Below the pieces are notes generated by a model that saw nothing but the letters and a program-made list of their open reading frames with translations, made no database searches and had not been told where the DNA came from. A DNA stretch of 64,000 nt from Enterobacterales bacterium (GTDB lineage Bacteria > Pseudomonadota > Gammaproteobacteria > Enterobacterales > Kangiellaceae). How positions within the stretch are numbered: the stretch's first letter is position 1; the number at the start of each line of letters is the position of its first letter. The stretch lies in assembly GCA_030949565.1 (NCBI GenBank), contig JAUZSK010000027.1:1-64000 (forward strand), in the 5' to 3' direction. The translations under genes and the position numbers were made by a program. Positions 1 through 7,267 of the stretch are shown here, piece by piece.

Positions 1-1382
1 TCGCATTTATCGTGTTCAACCCCAGCGCCGCCGTCTTTACCACCAATAGTCATAGGACCATAGATCCAGAATAATACGGTGCTCGCACCCACCACAATCC
101 CAGCTAAGGCACCGGCAAAGGTCATGCGCTTCCAGTAAAGACCAAAAATAATCAAGGGTCCAAAAGCCGCACCAAAACCAGCCCATGCATTGCTAACGAG
201 CGATAAGATAGAGCTATCTCGGTTATAGGCTAAGCCAATGGCCACTAAAGCCACAACCAGTACCGATAAACGACCAACCAAAACTAACTGTTTTTCGCTA
301 GCGTCTTTATTTAAAAAGGCTTTGTAAAAATCTTCGGTTAAAGAACTTGATGTCACTAAAAGTTGAGAAGAAACGGTACTCATAATCGCTGCTAAAATTG
401 CCGCTAACATAAAACCGCCAATTAACGGATGAAATAACACTTGCGATAAAACAATAAAAATCGTTTCAGGATCATCCAATTGAATCGAATGTGCCGAAAC
501 ATAGGCGATACCAAAAAAGCCGGTCGCCATCGCGCCAATCAAGGCTATAATCATCCAGCTCATACCGATTCGTCGAGCAACTTTTAGATCCTTAACTGAT
601 CGAATTGCCATAAAACGAACGATGATATGTGGCTGACCAAAATAACCCAAGCCCCAAGCCAAAGCGGAAATAATACCCACGGCGCCACTGGCCGATACCC
701 AATCAAATCGTTTAGGGTCAATGGTTTCAATCACATCGGATATCTGTTCGAAACTGGAAAAGTCCATCCAGATAACCAGAGGCACCAGCACCATCGCAAT
801 AAACATAATACAGCCCTGTACAAAGTCGGTCATACTGACCGCCATAAAACCACCAAATAGGGTATAAACCACGACCACCCCAGCCGTCACGTAGAGTCCA
901 AGTTCATAGCTTAATCCAAAGGATGATTCAAATAACTTACCGCCACCGACCACGCCAGAAGAGGTATAAACGGTAAAGAAAATAATAATCACGATGGATG
1001 AAATAATCCGCAGCAATCGAGTTTTATCTTCAAAACGATTTTCAAAAAATTCTGGCAAAGTGATCGAATCCGATGCCAATTGGGTATACATTCTTAACCG
1101 AGGTGCAACAATTAAATAGTTAATATAAGCGCCCACGATCAAACCAACCGCTATCCAAATATTAGCTAAACCACTAGCGTACAAAGCGCCCGGCAAACCC
1201 ATCACCATCCAACCACTCATATCAGAGGCGCCAGCAGATAAGGCTGTCACCGCCGGTCCTAATTGACGACCGCCGAGCAAATAGCCAGCCGAATCCTCCG
1301 AGGATTGTTTAAAAGCATAAAGCCCGATGCCTAACATGACTAAAAAATAAGCGGATAAAGAGATAATGGTTCCGAGTTCCAT
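1..1382 (-). CDS. putP: Sodium/proline symporter PutP, C-terminus outside window
   Basis: Inner-membrane Na+/solute symporter of the SSS family that imports proline. It is absent from the ORF track because it is open at the window edge; I read it from ATG at 1382. The N-terminus begins MELGTIISLSAYFLVMLG, followed by the typical GGRQLGPAVTALSAGASDMSGW segment (read in two halves) with many hydrophobic helices. About 460 codons are present against about 500 in the family, so only the C-terminal end is missing. It is followed by a short gap and pdxB on the same strand, but the two are functionally unrelated. The substrate is inferred from similarity to PutP; another SSS substrate is possible. 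Confidence 0.9.
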   Translation of the reverse strand, partial: MELGTIISLSAYFLVMLGIGLYAFKQSSEDSAGYLLGGRQLGPAVTALSAGASDMSGWMVMGLPGALYASGLANIWIAVGLIVGAYINYLIVAPRLRMYTQLASDSITLPEFFENRFEDKTRLLRIISSIVIIIFFTVYTSSGVVGGGKLFESSFGLSYELGLYVTAGVVVVYTLFGGFMAVSMTDFVQGCIMFIAMVLVPLVIWMDFSSFEQISDVIETIDPKRFDWVSASGAVGIISALAWGLGYFGQPHIIVRFMAIRSVKDLKVARRIGMSWMIIALIGAMATGFFGIAYVSAHSIQLDDPETIFIVLSQVLFHPLIGGFMLAAILAAIMSTVSSQLLVTSSSLTEDFYKAFLNKDASEKQLVLVGRLSVLVVALVAIGLAYNRDSSILSLVSNAWAGFGAAFGPLIIFGLYWKRMTFAGALAGIVVGASTVLFWIYGPMTIGGKDGGAGVEHDKC

Positions 1383-1411
1383 AGATGCCTCGTTTTAATT
1401 GTTATGAGAAA

Positions 1412-1447
1412 CTGACTAATCTTCTGACTAATTGTCTGACTAATCGA
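1412..1447. repeat. 12-bp tandem repeat, three copies
   Basis: Three units starting CTGACTAAT recur at exactly 12-bp spacing (1412, 1424, 1436), just upstream of the putP start on its strand. Only the last three bases of the unit vary. It lies in the putP leader and could be a regulator site or slippage product; no function is shown. Confidence 0.7.
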
Positions 1448-1492
1448 TTAATTATTTGATTTAGCGGCTATTATTGAATAATCCGGCTCAAG

Positions 1493-2620
1493 CTACAAGG
1501 GAAAATCCGAATCTTCGCTAAACTGCCAACCGCTATAATCCCTTCGAGTCATTCCATTAGCGAGTTGCGTGGCATTTTTGCGTGCTTGATCGAAACTTGA
1601 TGACACTTGATGATGATCTACCTGTTTTAATGCTTTAGAATCAAGCTCAATCGGATAAATATGCAACAGCATCTGTTCTAAGCTCATGTTTTTAGCGCTA
1701 AAATTAGCCTGATTAGCTTGGGGATAGAGTGAATTTTGCTCAAGTGCTACTTTTAAACCAAAATGCTCACAAAAAGCCTTATAGATTAACCATGTTCCCC
1801 GCACTTTCCCCTCTAAGCTATGGCCCGCGATATGCGGTGTGCTTAATAGACAGTTTTTCACTATATCAGGATCGATTGCAGGTTCATTTTCATACACATC
1901 GAGTACCACTTGTGCGTGATCCTGTTGCTTTAAATACACCGCTAACGCCTGATTATTCACTACGGCACCGCGAGAAGCATTAATCAGCAGTTGACTGTCT
2001 ACTAATTGACCTAACCGTTTTTTGTCGATCAGATGATAAGTGTTATGAGCTTTCTTAAAGCCCAGATCTGAAGTTTTGGTTAACGGAACATGCAAGGTCA
2101 CAACATCGGCTTGAAAAACCTGTTCAAACGAAGAAAATGAACGCGGATCGCCCTGCTCTGCCAGCGGTGGATCACATAAAAGATAAGCTATTCCAAGTTT
2201 TTCTAAACAACCAACCAAGGCACTTCCAACGTGACCCGCTCCAACAATTCCCACCCTTAACTGATGAATATCACGCTCAAATTTATTACACCAAAAGGCA
2301 ATCGCACTTAGGACATACTGCGCCACCGCATCAGCATTACAACCCGCTGCATTTTGCCAGACGATGCCTTTTGAATTCAACCAAGGCGTATCCAAATGAT
2401 CAATGCCGATGGTCGCGGTACCGACAAACTTGACCGAACTGCCTTTTAACAAACTTTGATTCACCGGAGTGACCGAACGACAAAGCAAAGCATCAGCATT
2501 TTTCACATCGATAGGGGCAATCTCTCGACCGCTAACTTTTATGACTTCAGCAACGGTTGAGAAAAGCTTATCCACACAAGGCATATCCTGATCTACAACA
2601 ACTTTTAAGGGTGGACTCAT
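1493..2620 (-). CDS. pdxB: Erythronate-4-phosphate dehydrogenase
   Basis: Cytosolic NAD-dependent 2-hydroxyacid dehydrogenase that oxidises 4-phosphoerythronate in the DXP-dependent pyridoxal phosphate pathway. The 375-residue length fits PdxB. Visible features are the early segment FVGTATIGIDHLD, the dinucleotide motif GIVGAGHVGSALVG around residue 120, the Arg loop INASRGAVVNN, the acid motif DVYENEP and the catalytic His in TPHIAGHS. The C-terminal region is the PdxB-specific dimerisation part. The ATG start gives the expected N-terminus. Confidence 0.93.
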   Translation of the reverse strand: MSPPLKVVVDQDMPCVDKLFSTVAEVIKVSGREIAPIDVKNADALLCRSVTPVNQSLLKGSSVKFVGTATIGIDHLDTPWLNSKGIVWQNAAGCNADAVAQYVLSAIAFWCNKFERDIHQLRVGIVGAGHVGSALVGCLEKLGIAYLLCDPPLAEQGDPRSFSSFEQVFQADVVTLHVPLTKTSDLGFKKAHNTYHLIDKKRLGQLVDSQLLINASRGAVVNNQALAVYLKQQDHAQVVLDVYENEPAIDPDIVKNCLLSTPHIAGHSLEGKVRGTWLIYKAFCEHFGLKVALEQNSLYPQANQANFSAKNMSLEQMLLHIYPIELDSKALKQVDHHQVSSSFDQARKNATQLANGMTRRDYSGWQFSEDSDFPL

Positions 2621-2717
2621 ACTAATCGTTTTAAACTCGTGATTACTCAGTGCATGCAGTATAATCAGCTTTCAACCAACATCCTAGTCTTTCAATGCTA
2701 ATCTAGAAACCTCTCCT

Positions 2718-3392
2718 ATGATTGATTACGCTTTACTATCAGCATTTATCCCAACCTTTATGCTGGTTTCCGCCACGCCCGGAATGTGTATGACTCTCTC
2801 TTTAAGTCTCGGCATGAGCATAGGAGTTAGGAAAACGCTATGGATGATGCTCGGAGAGCTAGTAGGTGTGGGGCTGGTGGCACTACTGGCGGTATTGGGT
2901 GTCGCACAAATTATGCTTAATTATCCACTGCTTTTCAGCCTGCTAAAATACCTCGGCGGCGCCTATTTAATCTATTCCGGGATTGAACAATGGCGTCATA
3001 ATCGTCCCGTCAAGCTAAGCATACCGCCAGAATTTAGCAATAATCAGCGCAACACTTCGAATGCCCTCAATCAACAACAAAGGAGTCTCGCCTCTCCTAC
3101 TCGGTTAAAACTCGTTAACCAAGGCTTTATCACCGCTATCGCCAATCCCAAAGGTTGGGCATTTATGATCTCCCTGCTACCTCCTTTTATCAATCCACAA
3201 CTAGCCCTAGCACCTCAATTATCGCTTTTATTATTGATTATTATCATCACTGAATTTAGCTTTCTTCTCATCTATGCCAACGGCGGTCGAAAGTTAAAAC
3301 AGCTATTGCAAAAGCAATCGCAAGTGCATCGGCTGTACCAGTTTTCTGGCGGACTACTCATTATAATCGGCATTTGGCTTATTTTGGGATAA
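2718..3392 (+). CDS. LysE/RhtB family amino-acid exporter
   Basis: Inner-membrane exporter of the LysE/RhtB family, which secretes amino acids or their analogues. The 224-residue protein begins with the characteristic hydrophobic segment ending TPGMCMTLSLSLG and has about six membrane segments. A polar, Asn/Gln-rich cytoplasmic loop near residues 110-130 is longer than usual. It is divergent from pdxB. The substrate cannot be read from sequence. Confidence 0.85.
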   Translation: MIDYALLSAFIPTFMLVSATPGMCMTLSLSLGMSIGVRKTLWMMLGELVGVGLVALLAVLGVAQIMLNYPLLFSLLKYLGGAYLIYSGIEQWRHNRPVKLSIPPEFSNNQRNTSNALNQQQRSLASPTRLKLVNQGFITAIANPKGWAFMISLLPPFINPQLALAPQLSLLLLIIIITEFSFLLIYANGGRKLKQLLQKQSQVHRLYQFSGGLLIIIGIWLILG

Positions 3393-3414
3393 AAAAGACA
3401 AAACAACTGCTACA

Positions 3415-3444
3415 CAAAATAAAACGAACGTTCGTTTTATTTTG
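3415..3444. promoter_or_regulatory. Perfect 30-bp palindrome
   Basis: The half-site CAAAATAAAACGAAC is followed immediately by its exact reverse complement. The core AACGAACGTTCGTT resembles operators of TetR-type repressors. It lies 22 bp after the LysE-family stop. Low GC and no loop make it an atypical terminator, though that remains possible. Confidence 0.5.
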
Positions 3445-3469
3445 ACAAGGGTTAAACGGACAAAACTGG

Positions 3470-3522
3470 CTTGTAAGAGATCCGCCATAAACCTTGTGCG
3501 AGATCTCTCAAAGCTGGCTGTC
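3470..3522 (+). repeat. Partial copy (A) of the dispersed structured repeat
   Basis: This is the right-hand part of the repeat family seen complete near 5.5, 20.5 and 25.3 kb. It shares CTTGTAAGAGAT, a GTGCGAGATNTCTCAAAG core and the GGCTGTC end. The left half has diverged. It is immediately upstream of the brnTA module. Confidence 0.65.
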
Positions 3523-3532
3523 TGGTTTTAGG

Positions 3533-3562
3533 TTTGCTAGCCTTTGCTAGCCTTTGCTAGCC
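3533..3562 (+). repeat. 10-bp tandem repeat, three copies
   Basis: TTTGCTAGCC is repeated three times without mismatch just before the brnT promoter region. Confidence 0.8.
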
Positions 3563-3573
3563 CTTGATTTAAA

Positions 3574-3594
3574 TGTATATCATGGTAATATACA
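3574..3594 (+). promoter_or_regulatory. Inverted repeat at the brnTA start, likely autoregulatory operator
   Basis: TGTATAT and ATATACA flank a 7-bp spacer, ending 3 bp before the brnT ATG. A weak promoter (TTGATT, 16 bp, TAATAT) overlaps it. BrnA antitoxins repress their own operons, so this is the expected operator position. Its function is inferred. Confidence 0.45.
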
Positions 3595-3597
3595 ATA

Positions 3598-3897
3598 ATG
3601 ATTGATTGGAAACAAGTAATAGGCTTTGACTGGGACGCAGGAAACGAGCGAAAAAGTGTAGAAAAACATACTGTTAGCCGTTTTGAGGCCGAACAAGTGT
3701 TTTTTAACCAGCCTCTGCTGGTTTTGGCTGATCAGAAGCATAGTAAAAATGAGGTGCGATATCATGCGCTGGGGATTAGCAATGATGCTAGGTTGTTGCA
3801 TATAACATTCACCTTACGCTCTGATAATACATTAATTCGTGTGATTTCAGTTCGTGATATGCACAGGAAAGAGAGGAATATTTATGAGCAAAGTTAA
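3598..3897 (+). CDS. brnT: BrnT family toxin
   Basis: Ribonuclease toxin of the BrnT (DUF497) family, a RelE-like fold that cleaves mRNA and arrests growth. The 99-residue length and the opening FDWDAGNERKSVEKH fit the family, as does the late segment IRVISVRDMHRKER. The gene is first in the operon and overlaps brnA by 14 bp, the usual toxin-first order of brnTA. Confidence 0.88.
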   Translation: MIDWKQVIGFDWDAGNERKSVEKHTVSRFEAEQVFFNQPLLVLADQKHSKNEVRYHALGISNDARLLHITFTLRSDNTLIRVISVRDMHRKERNIYEQS

Positions 3898-4156
3898 AAC
3901 TAAACCTAAATTCAAAACAGAAGCTGACGAGAAGGCTTTTTGGGAAATGCATGATTCAAGTGATTATGTAGACTGGAAGCAGGCGTACTCAATTTTACTG
4001 CCCAATTTAAAACCTTCAACTAAGACAATTTCACTCAGGTTACCCGAAGGTTTATTGGATAGTATTAAAATCGAAGCCAATAAACTCGATATGCCCTATC
4101 AGTCTCTTATCAAAGCTTGGCTTGCCGACGATGTTAAACAGAGTCGCAATATTTGA
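3884..4156 (+). CDS. brnA: BrnA family antitoxin
   Basis: Antitoxin partner of BrnT: a ribbon-helix-helix DNA-binding protein that neutralises the toxin and represses the operon. The listed ORF starts at 3854, but the ATG at 3884 has GAGAGG upstream and gives MSKVKTKPKF, so I use it. The C-terminal half holds the RHH-like segment TISLRLPEGLLDSIKIEA followed by the short tail typical of BrnA. About 90 residues. Confidence 0.87.
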   Translation: MSKVKTKPKFKTEADEKAFWEMHDSSDYVDWKQAYSILLPNLKPSTKTISLRLPEGLLDSIKIEANKLDMPYQSLIKAWLADDVKQSRNI

Positions 4157-4288
4157 TGAGGTGCAAACGTTTTTGTTTGGCAAAAATTGCGCATAAATCA
4201 TGCTCACTTTGCCACAAAACTGAAATACTCAGATTAGTTTCCAGTGATTCTAATGAACGGATGTAAGAAAAAAAAATATACCGGACAG

Positions 4289-5489
4289 CAGGGCAACCGC
4301 ATACTTTGTACTAATTTTGACCAAAAATTAGTTCAGAGCGAAATTTATCACTCCATCCTGCCTGCTTCAATTTACCTCTCATACTATTTTTTTGAGGGTG
4401 TAGTTTCGTTAAGTTCAAAGCAAATCGTCGGATAACAGCAACATTTTCAGCTCCGTCACCATTTCGGATCCGACAGTCATCTTCTTTAAACGTCACATCA
4501 AGGATCCAATGGGTGCTTTCCACTCCCCAATGACTGCGAATGGCTTTACCTATTCTTTCCACATCCGGCGCCAAAGAACTAATGTAATACAAGGTTTCTT
4601 GCTGCACCACTTCACCTTTAAAATGTCGCTCTCGCTCAACCTCAATAACCGTTTGAATATTGGACCAATTACTCGCCTCACTAATCCATTCATTCACTCT
4701 GAGTTGCCTATATTTCCTAACTTCAATGCGACCATGACCACTATCAACTTCCTCAAACTCTTCAATAAACTCAGGTGTTTCTCTTTTGATTTTATGGAAA
4801 TAACCGGCAATTTCATGACGTAATTTCTTATGGTTCAATTTGACACAAAGCACATAGTCCGCTTTCTTTTCAACAATAGTATTGACGATTTTTTCTGTGT
4901 ATTCATCGCATCGGCGCTTATCAACGCACCTTTGATATTCAGCACATTGAGCATGTCAATAACCGAAGCATTTTCATTTTTTTACCCGTCGATTTTAATT
5001 GAGCAAGAACCAATCCTTGTGAGCGACTCCAAGCGGTAATACTGTGTAATGCGGTTTGCCTATCTCCATCAAATGAACGGCGTAATGTTTTTCCATCAAG
5101 CGCTATTTGTTCTTGCCCCTTATCGACCCTCACTTCATTAACCCAATTAATAAATGCCTGGTTTAATTGTGCAGGCTCGATTGCCCTTATGATCCGAGCA
5201 ATGGTGTCATCGACCGGTATTCCGTTTTTAAAGTCTCTATATTGTCTTAGCCAATCGAGCTTGTTATCGCCAAACTCTTTAATGTCCTTCCAGCCTTCTG
5301 CACCTGATAATACAGCACTTACCGTTAAAAATAGCACATCTAAAAGGTCATGTTTAACGTTAATATTCGTTCGTGGATCTTCTATTGAAGTAAAATGGTC
5401 TATAAATGTCATAGCAGTATCTCCTCGTGGTTGATACTGATCTGATCACCAATTTACCTAAAAGTTCAATAAAGTACGATCTTGCCCTG
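4289..5489 (-). mobile_element. ISAs1-family insertion sequence with 10-bp target duplication
   Basis: The ends are imperfect inverted repeats: CAGGGCAACCGCATACTTT at the left and, reverse-complemented, CAGGGCAAGATCGTACTTT at the right. The 10-bp direct repeat TACCGGACAG flanks the element (4279-4288 and 5490-5499), matching the 8-10 bp duplications of the family. It is 1201 bp long and inserted into the left end of a dispersed repeat copy. The transposase is broken. Confidence 0.85.
4311..5412 (-). pseudogene. ISAs1-family transposase, two frame breaks
   Basis: DDE transposase of the ISAs1 family. The N-terminal part (4939-5412) carries FTSIEDPRTNINVKHDLLDV and the first Asp in IALDGKTLRRSF. 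The second Asp (SADAMNTQKK) lies in the bridging frame, and the C-terminal part (4311-4853) has WILDVTFKEDDCRIR. Both breaks are single missing A residues in A tracts, one near 4980 and one near 4890; restoring them gives one ORF of about 367 residues. Confidence 0.88.
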
Positions 5490-5594
5490 TACCGGACAGT
5501 CACTCTATGGTTAATTTCCTACAAACACTCAGGTCAATGCCCTGTACCGGACAGTCACTCTATGGTTAATTTCCTACAAACACTCAGGTCAATG
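5485..5594. repeat. 55-bp direct duplication
   Basis: The unit starting CCCTGTACCGGACAGTCACT occurs at 5485 and again at 5540 without visible difference. It contains the last bases of the ISAs1 end plus the first part of the dispersed repeat, so it arose after the IS insertion or is an assembly artefact. Confidence 0.85.
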
Positions 5595-5676
5595 TCTTAC
5601 AATACCGAGAAGTTTCAGGACTTTTTGTAAGAGATCAACCCGACTTGGTGTGCGAGATATCTCAAAGCTGCCTGTC
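5494..5676 (+). repeat. Dispersed structured repeat, copy B
   Basis: Full copy, enlarged by the 55-bp duplication. It starts GGACAGTCACTCTATGG and ends GCTGCCTGTCC, so the ends are short imperfect inverted repeats. Inside are an arm TCTTACAA that pairs with TTGTAAGA and the palindrome GAGATATCTC. Homologous copies lie near 3.5, 20.5, 24.4 and 25.3 kb. Confidence 0.8.
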
Positions 5677-5690
5677 CATTATTTTTTATT

Positions 5691-5721
5691 AGCTCTACAG
5701 CGCCATCAAAAATATTGCTTT
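5691..5721 (+). repeat. 31-bp repeat shared with 56654-56684
   Basis: The stretch beginning AGCTCTACAGCGCCATCAAA recurs as an exact 31-bp inverted copy at 56654-56684, about 51 kb away. Here it follows repeat copy B; there it lies near a decayed IS. Confidence 0.85.
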
Positions 5722-5742
5722 GTTTTGTTTCCGGTAACTTCA

Positions 5743-5787
5743 CCCTCTCCCTACCCTCTCCCTACCCTCTCCCATCAAGGGAGAGGG
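5743..5787. repeat. CCCTCTCCC palindromic intergenic repeat
   Basis: Three direct copies of CCCTCTCCCTA lead into a hairpin, CCCTCTCCC-ATCAA-GGGAGAGGG. The same block occurs at 21675-21708. There is no T tract, so it is better called a palindromic intergenic repeat than a terminator. Confidence 0.75.
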
Positions 5788-5799
5788 ATAAAGAAAACG

Positions 5800-5902
5800 A
5801 TTCAACGCCCAGCCTAAATGGTGGAAAGAATTGGCTTTTTTTTAGGTGTTTATTTCAAAAAACCTGCTGATTTTTGGAATCCTGTTCATGCATTTGTTAT
5901 AA
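5800..5902 (-). other. attC-like recombination site after higBA2
   Basis: On the minus strand the higA stop lies inside TTATAACAAATG, which resembles the start of Vibrio VCR-type attC sites. 103 bp on is GGGCGTTGAAT, whose GTTGAAT matches the GTTRRRY core. The arms pair poorly by eye, so this is weaker than the other attC calls. The flank after the core matches that of the intron-split attC at 21.7 kb. Confidence 0.5.
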
Positions 5903-6211
5903 CGCCGCAATATGAGACAGTGTTTCGGGATGTGATTTAACTAATTTTAATAAAGTAACTGCTTGCTCATTTGGTTTACTCCTACCCTGTTCCCAGTTCT
6001 CTAGTGTACGTGATGATGTATGTAGGTACTTTGCGAAAACACCTCTAGACATATTAAATTTTTCACGAAGATTCACAATTTCTTTAGGTGAGATCTGTAG
6101 ATTGAGAGGAGTTTCTATAACATGAGTTTTTAATGTTAATTTATTTTCTGAGTGTAGCTTTGCATCAGTTAAGGCAGTACTGAGCTCTGCAAAAAGGTTA
6201 CGCTTGCTCAT
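5897..6211 (-). CDS. higA: HigA2-type antitoxin
   Basis: Antitoxin and operon repressor, 104 residues. A flexible N-terminal region is followed by an XRE-type helix-turn-helix (segment NMSRGVFAKYLHTSSRTLEN). The sequence closely resembles Vibrio cholerae HigA2 from memory, a superintegron cassette. It overlaps the toxin gene by 14 bp with the toxin first, as in higBA. The stop codon falls within the attC-like site. Confidence 0.88.
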   Translation of the reverse strand: MSKRNLFAELSTALTDAKLHSENKLTLKTHVIETPLNLQISPKEIVNLREKFNMSRGVFAKYLHTSSRTLENWEQGRSKPNEQAVTLLKLVKSHPETLSHIAAL

Positions 6212-6530
6212 TTTTCCATGCCTCCATAAATGTTTTCAATTGTTGTCTTTCATTTGGTGATAGATCGATTACTTCGTTTTTTGCATAGATAGTTAAAAGG
6301 TAAAACCTTTTGAAATTGTCAAAATAGTAATAGATTACTCTTGCACCACTACGCTTTCCTTTGCCTTTTGCAGCAATCCTAATCTTTCGTAAACCACCAG
6401 TGCCTTGTATAACAGGACTAGCTTTAGGGCTTTCTAGAAGCTCATTTTGCAAATTAATAAATTCGTCATCATTTAAGTATTTCTGACGATGCTTTTCAAA
6501 TATTGGAGATTCTACAAAGATTCCTTTCAT
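6198..6530 (-). CDS. higB: HigB2-type toxin
   Basis: RelE-fold ribosome-dependent mRNA interferase, 110 residues. It shows the HigB2 signature IQGTGGLRKIRIAAKGKGKR, then RVIYYYFDNFKRFYLLTIY and the C-terminal FMEAWKNEQ. Similarity to V. cholerae HigB2 is strong from memory. It is first gene of the higBA pair and, with the attC-like site, probably one integron cassette. Confidence 0.9.
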   Translation of the reverse strand: MKGIFVESPIFEKHRQKYLNDDEFINLQNELLESPKASPVIQGTGGLRKIRIAAKGKGKRSGARVIYYYFDNFKRFYLLTIYAKNEVIDLSPNERQQLKTFMEAWKNEQA

Positions 6531-6839
6531 ATCAGATACTGTACGCTAGTTGCGTAGACAAGGCAAGATAATGTTACTAAGCGTTACAACGAGGCTGTAG
6601 AAAAAATCTATTTAAGACAACAGTTTCTCTCAGACAATTAATTGATTAATTTAAACCTATTTGCCAGTATACTTGAATAATTCCAAAAATATCAAAGCTG
6701 ACTGCCTGATTTTAGGTTATGAGCTTGCCCTGAGGTTATCTACTATACTGTTTACTACTTCATATCTAGTAAAGCGTTATTAATGTTACATAATAATACA
6801 TATAACCTGTTAATGCTTTATTATTACAACTTTATATTA
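6531..6839. other. Intergenic stretch between higB and the hipBA promoter
   Basis: No gene is visible. Around 6690-6716 the phrase ATCAAAGCTGACTGCCTG may be a decayed right end of the dispersed repeat. The rest is AT-rich spacer. Confidence 0.4.
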
Positions 6840-6868
6840 TTGACAAACACGATATCAATGAATATACT
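6840..6868 (+). promoter_or_regulatory. Sigma-70 type promoter for hipBA
   Basis: TTGACA at 6840-6845 and TATACT at 6863-6868 are separated by 17 bp, a near-consensus promoter. The predicted transcript would start near 6875, about 55 bp before the hipB start. Confidence 0.7.
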
Positions 6869-6926
6869 TCTCTTTTCTCGCTAAACTAACCCAAAAATAA
6901 TTTAGGTTCACAATCAAGAGATTATC

Positions 6927-7262
6927 GTGATGAACCAAATCACCAAAACAAGCTTAAAACAACTTGGGCAACGCATTAAGCAAGCTCGGCTTAACCGAAA
7001 CTATACTCAAATGGAACTAGCCGATATCATCGGACGTTCTCGAACAGCGATTGAAGGTGCTGAAAAAGGCAAATGCACACTGGAAACCTTTGTCAGTATT
7101 TTAGTCGCCCTTGATTTAGCTGAAAACTTCGTTCGTTTTTTACCCGAGCAACCTATCTCTCCCATCGCTCTGGCTAAAGCTCAAGGCAAGCAGCGTAAAA
7201 GAGCCTCCGGTATAAAATGCAAAGAAACAAATGCTGAGCAAACTGATAGACTCGATTGGTAA
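6927..7262 (+). CDS. hipB: HipB-like XRE antitoxin
   Basis: Helix-turn-helix repressor and probable antitoxin, about 111 residues. The XRE domain spans roughly residues 10-65 (LGQRIKQARLNRNYTQMEL). The start is either GTG at 6927 or ATG at 6930, with AGAG about ten bases upstream. It is immediately followed by the hipA-like gene; the two ORFs touch or overlap depending on the hipA start. Confidence 0.82.
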   Translation: MMNQITKTSLKQLGQRIKQARLNRNYTQMELADIIGRSRTAIEGAEKGKCTLETFVSILVALDLAENFVRFLPEQPISPIALAKAQGKQRKRASGIKCKETNAEQTDRLDW

Positions 7263-7267
7263 CCGTA

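Noticed and set aside
1729-2433. Plus ORFs inside pdxB
   Set aside because: Shadows of the well-supported minus-strand gene.
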